From Shinella sp. XGS7 (GTDB lineage Bacteria > Pseudomonadota > Gammaproteobacteria > Burkholderiales > Burkholderiaceae_C): a stretch of DNA of 64,000 bases. Each line of letters opens with the position of its first letter. Position 1 is the first letter of the stretch. Shown here in pieces: positions 9,195 to 17,233 of this stretch. Both the position numbers and the translations under genes were made by a program. The stretch lies in contig NZ_CP084758.1 of the NCBI RefSeq assembly GCF_020535565.1, forward strand, positions 1,949,501 to 2,013,500, written 5' to 3'. The notes below the pieces were generated by a model, which saw nothing but the letters and a program-made list of their open reading frames with translations, was not told where the DNA came from and searched no databases.

Positions 9195-9665
9195 ATGGAA
9201 ATTGAGCGTTTCGATAAGGCGACGCGCCAGATCCTCGAGGCCCTGCAGGCCGACAGCCGGCAGAGCACCCAGGCCCTGGCCGACAAGGTGGGCCTCTCGG
9301 CCACGCCGGTCTGGCGGCGGGTCAAGGAGCTGGAAGAGAGCGGGGTGATACGCCGCCATGTGGCCCTGGTGGACCGGGAGCGCCTGGGCCTGAACATCTG
9401 CGTGCTGGCCAATGTGAGCCTGCTGCGCCACAGCGAGGGCGCGGTGGAGGCCTTCGAGGCCATGGTGCGCGCCAGCCCCGAGATCATCGAATGCCAGGCC
9501 ATCACCGGCGAGGCCGACTATGTGGTCAAGGTGGTGGCGCCGGACATGAAGGCCTACGACCAGTTCCTGCAGAGCAAGGTCTTCAAGGTGGCCGGCGTGG
9601 CCAGCGTGCGCAGCAATGTGGTGCTGCGCGAGGTCAAGTACGAGACGGCCCTGCCGGTGCCTTGA
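9195..9665 (+). CDS. Lrp/AsnC family transcriptional regulator
   Basis: A 156-residue regulator. The N-terminal winged helix-turn-helix (FDKATRQILEALQADSR, then LADKVGLSATPVWRRVKELEESGVI, about residues 5-55) is typical of the family. The C-terminal ligand-binding RAM domain contains the conserved ITGEADYVVKVVAPDMKAYDQFL. Proteins of this group sense amino acids and often control a divergent catabolic gene. Here the neighbour degrades aromatic or branched 2-oxo acids, so an aromatic amino acid or its keto acid is the likely effector (inference). ATG 9195 (MEIERFDK) is chosen as start because the upstream in-frame residues overlap the promoter elements. Confidence 0.93.
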   Translation: MEIERFDKATRQILEALQADSRQSTQALADKVGLSATPVWRRVKELEESGVIRRHVALVDRERLGLNICVLANVSLLRHSEGAVEAFEAMVRASPEIIECQAITGEADYVVKVVAPDMKAYDQFLQSKVFKVAGVASVRSNVVLREVKYETALPVP

Positions 9666-9683
9666 AGGCCGGGGGCAGGGCGC

Positions 9684-11642
9684 TCAGCGGCTCTTGAGCT
9701 CCAGCTGCCGGCGCTGCTCGCGCAGCGAGGCGGCCGAGCGGCCGAACTGGATGCTGGCCAGCTGGGCCGGGCGGGTGTCCAGCAGGCGGGCGAAGGTGGA
9801 GCGCACGGTGTCGGGGTCGTCATCGAAGTCGCCGTGGTGGCGGGCGCTGCTGAGCGGGGCGTGACCCTTGTCCGGCGCCAGCACCAGGCGCGCGCGCCCA
9901 CTCTTGCCGAAGAGCGCGGCCAGCTCCGCATCGGCCGCGATGCAGTGCTGCAGGCCCAGCAGGGGCGTGCCGTCCTGCACCAGGGGAATGCGCTGGCGCA
10001 CCTCGAAGGCGTGGGACACCAGGTAGAGCAGGGACTTGTTGTAGAGATGGGCGCAGTGGTCGTCCTGCTCGGTGGCATCGTCCAGGGCGTAGACGGCCAG
10101 GTCCTCGATGCGGCCCTTGTTCAGCGCCGGCAGGTAGTCGCGCTTGAAGAGCTCGGTGCTGCAGGCCGGGGCCCAGAGCGTGCAGCTGCGGATCTTGAGC
10201 CCGGCCGCGTTCAGCAGGCCCACCACCGGGGCCAGCAGGATGGCGCCGGCGCTGTGCGCCACCAGATGGATCTCCAGGCCCTTCTCGGCCTGGGCCAGCT
10301 CGGCCAGATGGCGCACCACCCACCAGGCCGCGCCGCCCTTGTCGGAGGCGGCCAGGGCGTTCTCCTTCATCTCGTCCCAGGCGGCCTTGCCGGTGAGCTG
10401 GCGCGCCACCGGCTCCAGCAGATCGTCCAGGCGGTCCAGCAGAAAGTCCTTGGCCGCGTCGAAAGCGCCCTCGGGGCGGCGGCGGCGCACGGCGTCCTGC
10501 AGGATATTGCTGACCGTGCTCCAGTAGTCGCTCTTCCAGATGAAGGCCAGGGGATAGACCCCGCCCTCCAGCAGGGCCGGCCGGTACTCGGCCAGGCGCT
10601 GCAGGGCCGCGGCCTCGCTGACCAGGCCGCCATGGGCATAGAGCAGCACGCGCTTCTTCGGCCAGGGCTTCAGGGTCTGGCGCAGGTCCTCGCGGAACAG
10701 GGTGGCCAGCTCCTCCTCGCTGAGCCCGTACTCGCCGCCGGGGCGCAGCCGGCCCTCATTGCCCACGCTCACCACATGCGGGCGCAGCGTGGCAAAGCTG
10801 GTCTGGCTGGCGCCGCTGGGTGCGCCGGGCGCGGCCGCCGCGCCCTCGGTCGCTGGGGCTAGGTGCAGGGGCACGCCCAGGCGGGCCACCCAGACGTCGG
10901 TGGCATGGCGCAGCCAGTCGGCATAGGCGATGCGGGCAAAGCCCTGGCGGCCCCAGTCCGGGCCCCAGGAGTTCTGGATCCAGAAGCCCTCGGCGTCATA
11001 GGCCACGATGGCGAAGGCATGGCCGCCATCGGGGGTCTCGCGCGGGTTGATCAGGCCGTCCTCGCCCACCTCGTCCCAGCCCGCATGCACCATGGAGGTG
11101 GCGAACAGGATGCCCACCTCGGCCAGGGCCGCATGCATGGCCACCAGATCCTTGTGGTTGACGCGGAAGTAGGCGCCCAGCGGACGCTGCTGCGCGTCCT
11201 GCACCCGCTCCTGGGTCAGGCCGCCGCGGCTGCCGCGCTTGAGCTTGTAGGGCCAGGCGCTCTCGGCGCAGACCCCGTGCTTGTGCCAGCCCTTCATGGC
11301 GCCGCGGGCGCTGGAGCCGGAGTAGGCCTCGCCCGGCCATTCGTCGTAGCGCCGTGCCATGTCGTAGAGCATGCGCGGGCTCACCATGGTGGCGTCGGGC
11401 ACCACCTTGCGGCGGCGCAGCAGGTAGTTGGCCACCGTGGCCAGGCCGAAGCCGGTGCAGGCCCCTTCCTGCCCCTGGTCCAGGATGGGCACGCCATAGG
11501 CCTGGTAGTCCTCCAGGGCGATGCGCGTGGGCACCTCCACCAGGGTGGGCTGGTACATGCGGTCGCGGAAGTCCAGGGTGTCGCGCCGCGCATTCAGCAC
11601 GCGCTTGGGCTTGGCGGGGGTCTTCTTGGGGCGGCTGGCCAT
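9684..11642 (-). CDS. Papain-like (C1) peptidase fused to an alpha/beta hydrolase
   Basis: A 652-residue two-domain protein without a signal peptide. Residues about 30-260 form a C1 peptidase fold: Gln56 six residues before Cys62 (DQGQEGACTGF), His208 (DGGHAF) and Asn224 (WIQNSWG) reproduce the papain catalytic set. Residues about 330-640 form an alpha/beta hydrolase: VLLYAHGGLVSE, then HLVAHSAGA with Ser464 as likely nucleophile (AHSAG in place of GxSxG), and GHAPLSS near the C-terminus as a candidate catalytic His. The N-terminus is Lys/Arg-rich. It lies 80 bases after the patatin gene on the same strand, so the pair may be one transcript. No function is known to me for this fusion. Confidence 0.85.
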   Translation of the reverse strand: MASRPKKTPAKPKRVLNARRDTLDFRDRMYQPTLVEVPTRIALEDYQAYGVPILDQGQEGACTGFGLATVANYLLRRRKVVPDATMVSPRMLYDMARRYDEWPGEAYSGSSARGAMKGWHKHGVCAESAWPYKLKRGSRGGLTQERVQDAQQRPLGAYFRVNHKDLVAMHAALAEVGILFATSMVHAGWDEVGEDGLINPRETPDGGHAFAIVAYDAEGFWIQNSWGPDWGRQGFARIAYADWLRHATDVWVARLGVPLHLAPATEGAAAAPGAPSGASQTSFATLRPHVVSVGNEGRLRPGGEYGLSEEELATLFREDLRQTLKPWPKKRVLLYAHGGLVSEAAALQRLAEYRPALLEGGVYPLAFIWKSDYWSTVSNILQDAVRRRRPEGAFDAAKDFLLDRLDDLLEPVARQLTGKAAWDEMKENALAASDKGGAAWWVVRHLAELAQAEKGLEIHLVAHSAGAILLAPVVGLLNAAGLKIRSCTLWAPACSTELFKRDYLPALNKGRIEDLAVYALDDATEQDDHCAHLYNKSLLYLVSHAFEVRQRIPLVQDGTPLLGLQHCIAADAELAALFGKSGRARLVLAPDKGHAPLSSARHHGDFDDDPDTVRSTFARLLDTRPAQLASIQFGRSAASLREQRRQLELKSR

Positions 11643-11722
11643 GGGGGCTCCTCGGGTTGATTCGCTGCGCGAGGCTGCCAGAGCCCGGCGCGCCCTGCCA
11701 TCCCCAGCAATGGCGAGGGCGC

Positions 11723-12754
11723 TCAGCCGAACAAGGTCTGCAGGTCGGCGCTGGAGCGCCGCCCCAGATCGCTGCGGTGCCGGGCCAGCCAGGCCTGGGC
11801 CCGCGCCCGACCCAGATCGCGCAGCTGCTCGAAGAAGCGCTCCTGCACCACCAGCTTGCTGTCGGCCGGCAGGGCGCCCAGCACATCGCCGGCCTCCACC
11901 AGATGGAAGCAGCAGCGCGCCAGGCGCCGGCTGGCCGGGTCCAGCAGGGCCCAGGGCCGCCCGGCCTGGGCACGGCGCAGCCGTGCCAGCAGGCGCATCT
12001 CGCTCAGAAAGCCGGCGGCGAAGCCCAGCTCCAGGGTGCGCTGGCGGATCTCGGCGGCCGTGCGCGGGGTCTGACCATGCTGCAGCGGGCTCAGCAGCAC
12101 CAGCAGCAGATCGGGCGCGCGGCCCTCAAAGACGAGCGGGGCGATGGCCGGGTTGGCGGCATAGCCGCCGTCCCAGAAGGCCTGGCCCTCTATCTCCACC
12201 GGCCGGTAGACGCTGGGCAGGCAGGCCGAGGCGAGCAGGGCCTCGGCGCTGAGCCCGGTCTCGCGAAACAGGCGCAGGCGCCCGCTATTGGCCTCGGTGG
12301 CCGAGAGGTAGAGCCGCAGCGGCGCCGCGCGCCGCAGGCGCTCGAAGTCCAGCTGCTGCAGCAGGATGTCGCGCAGTGGGTTCAGGTCCAGGGGGTTGAG
12401 CTGCTCCGGGCCCAGGTAATGGGTCCAGTGCAGCATCAGGCTGGCCAGGGGGCTGAGCGCGGCGCCGCCCTCGGGCAGCTCGCGCGTGAGCTGGGGCGGC
12501 ATGCTGGCCGCCAGGGCGCCCCAGAAGCGGGCCAGGGCGGCGCGGGCGCCTTCGCGGCCGCCCTCCATCAGGCCCTGGGCCAGCAGGGCGGCATTCATGG
12601 CGCCGGCGCTGCAGCCGCTCACGGCCTCGAAGCTCAGCCCGCCATCTTCCAGCAGGGCGTCCAGCACGCCCCAGCTGAAGGCGCCATGGGCGCCGCCGCC
12701 CTGCAGGGCCAGTTGCAGGGGCCGGGGCGTGGGAGCCGGGGAAAACCAGCGCAT
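11723..12754 (-). CDS. Patatin-like phospholipase
   Basis: A 343-residue lipid acyl hydrolase. GGGAHG (residues 19-24) forms the oxyanion hole, the nucleophile is Ser49 in GCSAG, and Asp195 in WDGG completes the Ser-Asp dyad. The central SATEANSGRLRLFRE and ASACLPSVYRPVEI segments are usual in the RssA/patatin group. There is no signal peptide and no transmembrane helix, so it is cytoplasmic or peripheral. It lies directly upstream of the peptidase/hydrolase fusion on the same strand. Patatins can serve housekeeping lipid turnover or act as defence effectors; no nucleotide cyclase gene that would suggest a CBASS system is nearby. Confidence 0.92.
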   Translation of the reverse strand: MRWFSPAPTPRPLQLALQGGGAHGAFSWGVLDALLEDGGLSFEAVSGCSAGAMNAALLAQGLMEGGREGARAALARFWGALAASMPPQLTRELPEGGAALSPLASLMLHWTHYLGPEQLNPLDLNPLRDILLQQLDFERLRRAAPLRLYLSATEANSGRLRLFRETGLSAEALLASACLPSVYRPVEIEGQAFWDGGYAANPAIAPLVFEGRAPDLLLVLLSPLQHGQTPRTAAEIRQRTLELGFAAGFLSEMRLLARLRRAQAGRPWALLDPASRRLARCCFHLVEAGDVLGALPADSKLVVQERFFEQLRDLGRARAQAWLARHRSDLGRRSSADLQTLFG

Positions 12755-12798
12755 GCCGGCATTGTGCCCAGCGCCCGGCCTGTGCCATGCTCGCGCCC

Positions 12799-13485
12799 AT
12801 GTTTGCCGTCTATGGACTGCAGGGCCGGCTCTACAGCGGGCCGCTGGACCGGGTGCGCCAGCTCAGCGCGGTGCAGGCGGTGGCGCGGCTGCGTGCCCTG
12901 GCCCCGGTGCAGCAGCAGGAGCAGCCCGGCCCGGCCGAGCTGCTGGCGGCACGGCGCGAGGCCCAGGCCAGCGGCTTTGGCGGGCTGGCGGGCGGTGCGG
13001 GCGGGGGCCTGGCCGCCGCCTATGCCCAGACGGCCGGCGGCGAGGCGCGCCAGCCCCTGAGCCTGGTGCACCAGCTGATGAGCCGCAAGCTGGTGACGGT
13101 GCCGCTATCGGCCACGGTGCGCGAGGCCTGGGCCCGCCTGGCGCGGGCCGGCGTGGGCCAGGCCCCGGTGCTGGGTGAGGACGGCGGCCTGGTGGGCCTG
13201 ATCAGCCGCTCGGATCTGCTGCGCGAGGACAGCCTGCCGGCCGATCTGGCCGAGATCGGGGCCTGGAGCCAGCGCCTGTCGGCCTCGGTGGCCGAATTCA
13301 TGTGGAGCCCCGTGCCCAGCGCCCAGCCCGAGACCGGGGTGCGCGAGGCCGCCCAGCTGCTGCTGGACCTGCATCTGCCGGGCCTGCCGGTGACGGACGA
13401 GCAGGGCGTGCTGCAGGGCTTTCTCTCCCGCAGCGATCTGCTGAGCGCACTCACCCACGAGCCGCCGCTGGACCTCTGGGGTTGA
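12799..13485 (+). CDS. CBS-domain protein
   Basis: A 228-residue protein with two CBS motifs in the C-terminal half: VHQLMSRKLVTVPLSATVREAWARL (from about residue 90) and FMWSPVPSAQPETGVREAAQLLL (from about residue 166), each followed by a DLL segment. The N-terminal 85 residues (MFAVYGLQGRLYSGPLDRV) match the N-terminus common to burkholderial CBS proteins. That match favours ATG 12799 over the in-frame ATG 12787. CBS pairs sense adenine nucleotides or S-adenosyl compounds. The start lies 44 bases from the divergent patatin start, so the two promoters overlap. Target and ligand are unknown. Confidence 0.88.
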   Translation: MFAVYGLQGRLYSGPLDRVRQLSAVQAVARLRALAPVQQQEQPGPAELLAARREAQASGFGGLAGGAGGGLAAAYAQTAGGEARQPLSLVHQLMSRKLVTVPLSATVREAWARLARAGVGQAPVLGEDGGLVGLISRSDLLREDSLPADLAEIGAWSQRLSASVAEFMWSPVPSAQPETGVREAAQLLLDLHLPGLPVTDEQGVLQGFLSRSDLLSALTHEPPLDLWG

Positions 13486-13577
13486 GCGCCTGGCGCACAA
13501 AAAAGCCGCCGTCAGCGTGAAAAAGCCCGCGCCCGGGCCCGACCCGGTGCGTGCGGGCCGGGGGGCTGGCCCTTAGC

Positions 13578-14123
13578 ATGCTGCCCATGTCGTCCGCCGC
13601 CAGCCCTGACACCGCCCACCACGCTCTCCAGCAGCTCGCCCATGAGCTGCCGGATGCCTGCGAGCGCCTGGCCTATGTGAAGCAGATGACGGCCCAGGCC
13701 GCCAACAAGGTGCTGGGCCTGATCGAAGAGGGCATGGACAAGGCCGAGCAGGTGCGCCGCCAGGGCAGCGACCTCTCCGAATCCCTGGCCCGTCTGGCCA
13801 CGGCGCCCGATCTGAGCATCGAGCGCGCCCGCGCCATGATGAAGCTCTGCGCCGCCTATGCGGCCAGTGCCGCGGCCTTTGCCGAGCGCGAGAAGGGCCT
13901 GCATGGCGAGATCATGATGGCCCAGGACTTCCAGGATCTCTCGGGCCAGGTGATCAACAAGGTGATCCGCATGCTGGAGCATGCCGAGGAACCGCTCAAC
14001 GCCCTGGTGGGCGAGGTGGCGCCGCCGGCCACGCCGGCCGATCAGCTGCAGGGCGTGCAGACGCCCGACAAGGCCCTCAAGCAGGACGATGTGGACGACC
14101 TGCTGGCCTCGCTGGGCTTCTGA
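13578..14123 (+). CDS. cheZ: Chemotaxis protein phosphatase CheZ
   Basis: A 181-residue CheY-P phosphatase. The long four-helix body carries QDFQDLSGQVINKVI, where the first Asp-Phe-Gln and the Gln of SGQ correspond to the catalytic Asp143/Gln147 region of E. coli CheZ. The C-terminal DDVDDLLASLGF is the CheY-binding amphipathic peptide. At about 180 residues it is shorter than the E. coli protein (214). ATG 13587 is an alternative start. No other che gene adjoins it; the chemoreceptors in this window lie 12 kb or more away. It terminates the flagellar signal by dephosphorylating CheY at the switch or receptor array. Confidence 0.95.
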   Translation: MLPMSSAASPDTAHHALQQLAHELPDACERLAYVKQMTAQAANKVLGLIEEGMDKAEQVRRQGSDLSESLARLATAPDLSIERARAMMKLCAAYAASAAAFAEREKGLHGEIMMAQDFQDLSGQVINKVIRMLEHAEEPLNALVGEVAPPATPADQLQGVQTPDKALKQDDVDDLLASLGF

Positions 14124-14132
14124 GCCCGGGCG

Positions 14133-14972
14133 CTAGCGCGCTCGCGCCAGCAGACGCTGCGCCCGCAGCACCACGGGCAGATCCACCATGCGACCGTCCA
14201 GCTGAAATGCCGCACCCTGCGCTGCCGCATTGCCCGCCAGCACGCGCTGCGCCCAGTCCAGCTCTGACGGCGCGGGCCGCAGGGCCTGGTGCAGGGGCTC
14301 GATCTGGCGCGGGTGGATGCAGAGCTTGGCGCCGAAGCCGAAGCGCAGCGCACGCTGCGCGTCCCCCGCCAGCCGGGCCTCATCGCCGGTCTGCACCGTG
14401 ACCCCGTCGATGGCGCTGGCCAGGCCGGCGATGCGGCTGTGCATGGCGATGGCAAAGCGCAGCGGCGCCAGGGCTTCTTCCTCGGCGCCATCGTCCAGAC
14501 CGGTATCGGCCATGAAATCGATATGACCCAGGGCCAGACGCAGCACGCCCGGCGCGCCGGCGATCTCGGCCAGGGCGGCCCAGCCGCGCGCCGATTCGAT
14601 CAGCGGGATCACGGGCAGGCCCTCGGGCGCCAGGGCCGCCAGCGGCGCGGCCGACTCGGCCTTGGGGCAGATCAGGCCGGCCAGGCCGGGCAGCTGCCCG
14701 GGCAGGCTCAGGTCCTCACGCCATTCGGGCGTGCCCGGTGCATTCAGGCGCAGCAGCAGGGTCGTGGGCGAGGCGCGCAAGGTGGGCCACTGGGCCAGGA
14801 TGGCGCGGCGGGCCTCGGCCTTCTCGGCCTCGGGCACCGCGTCTTCCAGGTCCAGGATCACCGCGTCGGCACCGCTGGCCAGGGCCTTGGCAAAGCGCTC
14901 GGGCCGGTTGCCCGGCACGAAGAGCAGGCTGCGCGCCCCGGCCAGCGCGTCCTTGCGCGTGGCGACGCTCAT
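14133..14972 (-). CDS. HpcH/HpaI-CitE family CoA-ester lyase
   Basis: A 279-residue protein of the CitE-like family: RSLLFVPGNRPERFAKALASGADAVILDLEDAV at the N-terminus holds the CoA-contacting Arg and the acidic metal-binding Asp/Glu. PLIESARG and GHIDFMADTG follow in the middle, and GAKLCIHPRQI near the end. Family members cleave malyl-, citramalyl- or related CoA esters. There is no citrate lyase alpha or gamma gene, so this is not classical citrate lyase. Its start overlaps the stop of the CoA-transferase gene by four bases (ATGA), so the two act in one pathway: activation of a dicarboxylic acid, then cleavage. The substrate could be itaconate, mesaconate or a citramalate-like acid (inference). 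Confidence 0.88.
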   Translation of the reverse strand: MSVATRKDALAGARSLLFVPGNRPERFAKALASGADAVILDLEDAVPEAEKAEARRAILAQWPTLRASPTTLLLRLNAPGTPEWREDLSLPGQLPGLAGLICPKAESAAPLAALAPEGLPVIPLIESARGWAALAEIAGAPGVLRLALGHIDFMADTGLDDGAEEEALAPLRFAIAMHSRIAGLASAIDGVTVQTGDEARLAGDAQRALRFGFGAKLCIHPRQIEPLHQALRPAPSELDWAQRVLAGNAAAQGAAFQLDGRMVDLPVVLRAQRLLARAR

Positions 14973-16126
14973 GCCGAGAGCCCCAGCTCGCGCAGGATGG
15001 CGGCGTTGTGCTGGCCCACGGCCGGGATGGCCTCCATGCGCGGCGTGTAGGCGCTGTTGATGCCCGGCGGCTTGAGCGCGGCGATGGGGCCCACGGGCGT
15101 GTCCACCTCGGTCCAGCGCTGGCGCGCGGCCAGCTGGGGGTGCTGCCAGACATCGGCCATGGTGTTGACATCGGCATTGGCGATCTGGGCGCGGTCCAGG
15201 CGCTCGCGCAGCTGGGCCGCCGTCAGGCCCTGGAAATGCGCGTGGATCAGGGCGCGCAAGGCCTCGCGGTGCTCGTTGCGCCGGGCATTGCTGTCGAAGC
15301 GCGCATCGCCGGCCAGCTCGGGCCGCTCCAGCACCTGGGCGCAGAAGGACTGCCACTCGCGCTCGTTCTGCAGGCCCAGCATCACGGTGCGGCCGTCGCC
15401 GGTGGGGAAGGGTCCATAGGGGTAGATGGTGGCGTGGGCCGCGCCCAGGCGCGGCGGCGGGCTGGCGCCCTGGTAGGCGTAGTAGAGCGGGTAGCCCATC
15501 CACTCGCCCAGGGACTCCAGCATGGACACATCGATCTGCGAACCCTCGCCGGTGCGCTCGCGCAGCAGCAGGGCATTGAGGATGCCGGTGTAGGCATACA
15601 TGGCCGCGGCGATGTCGGCCACCGAGGCGCCGGCCTTGACCGGCTCGTCCGGCGTGCCGGTCACCGAGAGAAAGCCCGCCTCGGCCTGGATCAGCAGGTC
15701 ATAGGCCTTGCGGTCGCGGTGCGGGCCGTCCTGGCCATAGCCCGAGATGTCGCAGACGATGAGGCGCGGATGGCGCGCACGCAGGCTGGCCGCGTCCAGG
15801 CCCAGGCGCGCCGCGGCGCCGGGGGCCAGGTTCTGCACAAAGACATCGGCCTTCTCCAGCAGGCGGGCCATGACCTCGGCCGCCTGCGGGCTCTTCAGGT
15901 CCAGGGCCAGGCTCTCCTTGGAGCGGTTGACCCAGGCGAAGTGCGAGCACAGGCCGGCCACGCGGTCGTCGTAATGGCGGGCGAAATCGCCCTCGCCGGC
16001 GCGCTCCACCTTGATCACGCGCGCGCCCTGCTCGGCCAGCTGGCGGGTGCAGAAGGGCGCGGCGATCGCATGCTCCAGCGAGACCACGGTGATGCCGTCC
16101 AGCGGCCGGGGGCAGGGCTTGCTCAT
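14969..16126 (-). CDS. Class III CoA transferase (CaiB/BaiF family)
   Basis: A 385-residue family III CoA transferase. The N-terminal LDGITVVSLEHAIAAPFCTRQLAEQGARVIKVE, the FAWVNRSKESLALDLK core and SGYGQDGP are all family signatures. Asp143 in AYDLLIQAEAG is the expected residue that forms the aspartyl-CoA anhydride intermediate. GEGSQIDVSMLES is also conserved. It transfers CoA from a donor such as succinyl-CoA to a carboxylic acid. It lies between the Bug receptor gene (10 bases upstream) and the CoA lyase, forming a three-gene unit opposite a LysR regulator. That layout is common for catabolism of an imported dicarboxylate; the particular acid is not shown. Confidence 0.92.
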   Translation of the reverse strand: MSKPCPRPLDGITVVSLEHAIAAPFCTRQLAEQGARVIKVERAGEGDFARHYDDRVAGLCSHFAWVNRSKESLALDLKSPQAAEVMARLLEKADVFVQNLAPGAAARLGLDAASLRARHPRLIVCDISGYGQDGPHRDRKAYDLLIQAEAGFLSVTGTPDEPVKAGASVADIAAAMYAYTGILNALLLRERTGEGSQIDVSMLESLGEWMGYPLYYAYQGASPPPRLGAAHATIYPYGPFPTGDGRTVMLGLQNEREWQSFCAQVLERPELAGDARFDSNARRNEHREALRALIHAHFQGLTAAQLRERLDRAQIANADVNTMADVWQHPQLAARQRWTEVDTPVGPIAALKPPGINSAYTPRMEAIPAVGQHNAAILRELGLSA

Positions 16127-16136
16127 GGGACGGGCC

Positions 16137-17117
16137 TCAGTCGATCTTGGCGCCGGAGGCCTTGACGATGCGGGCCCAGCGGTTGATGTCGTCCTGCAGC
16201 AGGGCCGCGAACTTCTGCGGCGTGGTGGGCGGGGCCAGCTCCACGCCCTGGGCCGTCAGCGCGCTGCGGGTCTCGGCGTTGGCCAGCACCTTGCCCATGG
16301 CGCCCTGCAGCTTGCGCTCCACCTCGGCGGGCAGGCCGCGCGGCGCGAACAGGCCCACCCACAGGGTGCCGGCATAGCCCTCGACCTTCTCGCCGATGGC
16401 CGGCACCTCGGGCAGGGCCGGCGAACGCTGCGGCGAGCTCACGCCCAGGGCCAGCAGGCGACCGCTCTTCAGATAGCCCAGCACGGAGGGCAGGCTGGCA
16501 AAGGCGATGGGCACCTGGCCGCCGATCACATCGGTGAGCGCCGGGGCCACGCCCTTGTAGGGAATGTGCTGCAGCTGCAGACCGGCCATGCTGTTGAGCA
16601 TCTCGCCCAGCAGGTGGTTGAGCGTGCCATTGCCGGCCGAGGCGTACTGGTAGGCCTCGGGCTTGGCGGCCTTCACCAGCTTGATCAGCTCGTCCAGGCT
16701 CTTGGCCGGGAAGGCCGGGTTGATCACCAGCACATTGGGCACCGCACCCACCAGGGCGATGGGCGAGAAGTCCTTGACCGGATCGAAGCCCGGGTTCTTG
16801 TAGACCGCCGGGTTGATGGCCTGGCTGCTGCTGATGGTCATCAGCAGGGTGTAGCCGTCCTTGGCGGACTTGGCCGCGGCCTGGGTGCCGATATTGCCGC
16901 CGGCGCCCACACGGTTCTCCACCACCACGGTGCCGCCCAGCACCTCGCCCAGGCGCTGGCCCACGATGCGGGCCACGATGTCATTCGTGCCGCCGGCGTT
17001 CTGCGGCACGATCAGGGTGATGGGCTTGGCCGGGTAGTCGGCCTGGGCCTGGGCGCCGAAGGCCAGGCTGGTGGCCAGGGCGGCCAGGGTGGCGCGCAGC
17101 AGCGGGCGTCGTTGCAT
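16137..17117 (-). CDS. Bug family (TctC-type) periplasmic solute receptor
   Basis: A 326-residue binding protein with a Sec signal peptide (MQRRPLLRATLAALATSLAF, cleavage after about AQA). The mature chain starts DYPAKPITLIVPQNAGGTNDIVAR, the hallmark of the Bordetella uptake gene family. GAGGNIGTQAAAKSAKDGYTLLM and HIPYKGVAPALTDVIGGQV follow. Bug receptors bind carboxylates and amides and may work with TctAB membrane proteins, which are not in the window. It is the first gene of the unit with the CoA transferase and CoA lyase and is divergent from the LysR gene. Its ligand is probably the acid those enzymes process. Confidence 0.94.
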   Translation of the reverse strand: MQRRPLLRATLAALATSLAFGAQAQADYPAKPITLIVPQNAGGTNDIVARIVGQRLGEVLGGTVVVENRVGAGGNIGTQAAAKSAKDGYTLLMTISSSQAINPAVYKNPGFDPVKDFSPIALVGAVPNVLVINPAFPAKSLDELIKLVKAAKPEAYQYASAGNGTLNHLLGEMLNSMAGLQLQHIPYKGVAPALTDVIGGQVPIAFASLPSVLGYLKSGRLLALGVSSPQRSPALPEVPAIGEKVEGYAGTLWVGLFAPRGLPAEVERKLQGAMGKVLANAETRSALTAQGVELAPPTTPQKFAALLQDDINRWARIVKASGAKID

Positions 17118-17200
17118 GGGGTCTGTCTCCGTCTGTTGTTGTGGACTGGTGAGATCTTGGGCGCGGCTCCGGCCTGCAACAATCGGCTTTTTTGGGAGCG

Positions 17201-17223
17201 AGCCTTCCGGGATCCGGAAGGCT
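17201..17223. promoter_or_regulatory. Perfect 10-bp inverted repeat ahead of the LysR gene
   Basis: AGCCTTCCGG (17201-17210) and CCGGAAGGCT (17214-17223) are exact inverse complements around GAT, ending 10 bases before the LysR start codon. It could be an operator for autoregulation or an RNA hairpin that masks the ribosome-binding region. It does not show the T-N11-A form of a standard LysR box. Confidence 0.5.
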
Positions 17224-17233
17224 CACGCACGCC

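Noticed and set aside
11723-12754. CBASS defence with a patatin effector
   Set aside because: No cyclic oligonucleotide synthase or ubiquitin-like accessory gene is near; neighbours are a hydrolase fusion and a CBS protein.
14133-16126. Citrate lyase complex
   Set aside because: The CitE-like gene is paired with a class III CoA transferase; no citrate lyase alpha, gamma or ligase genes exist.
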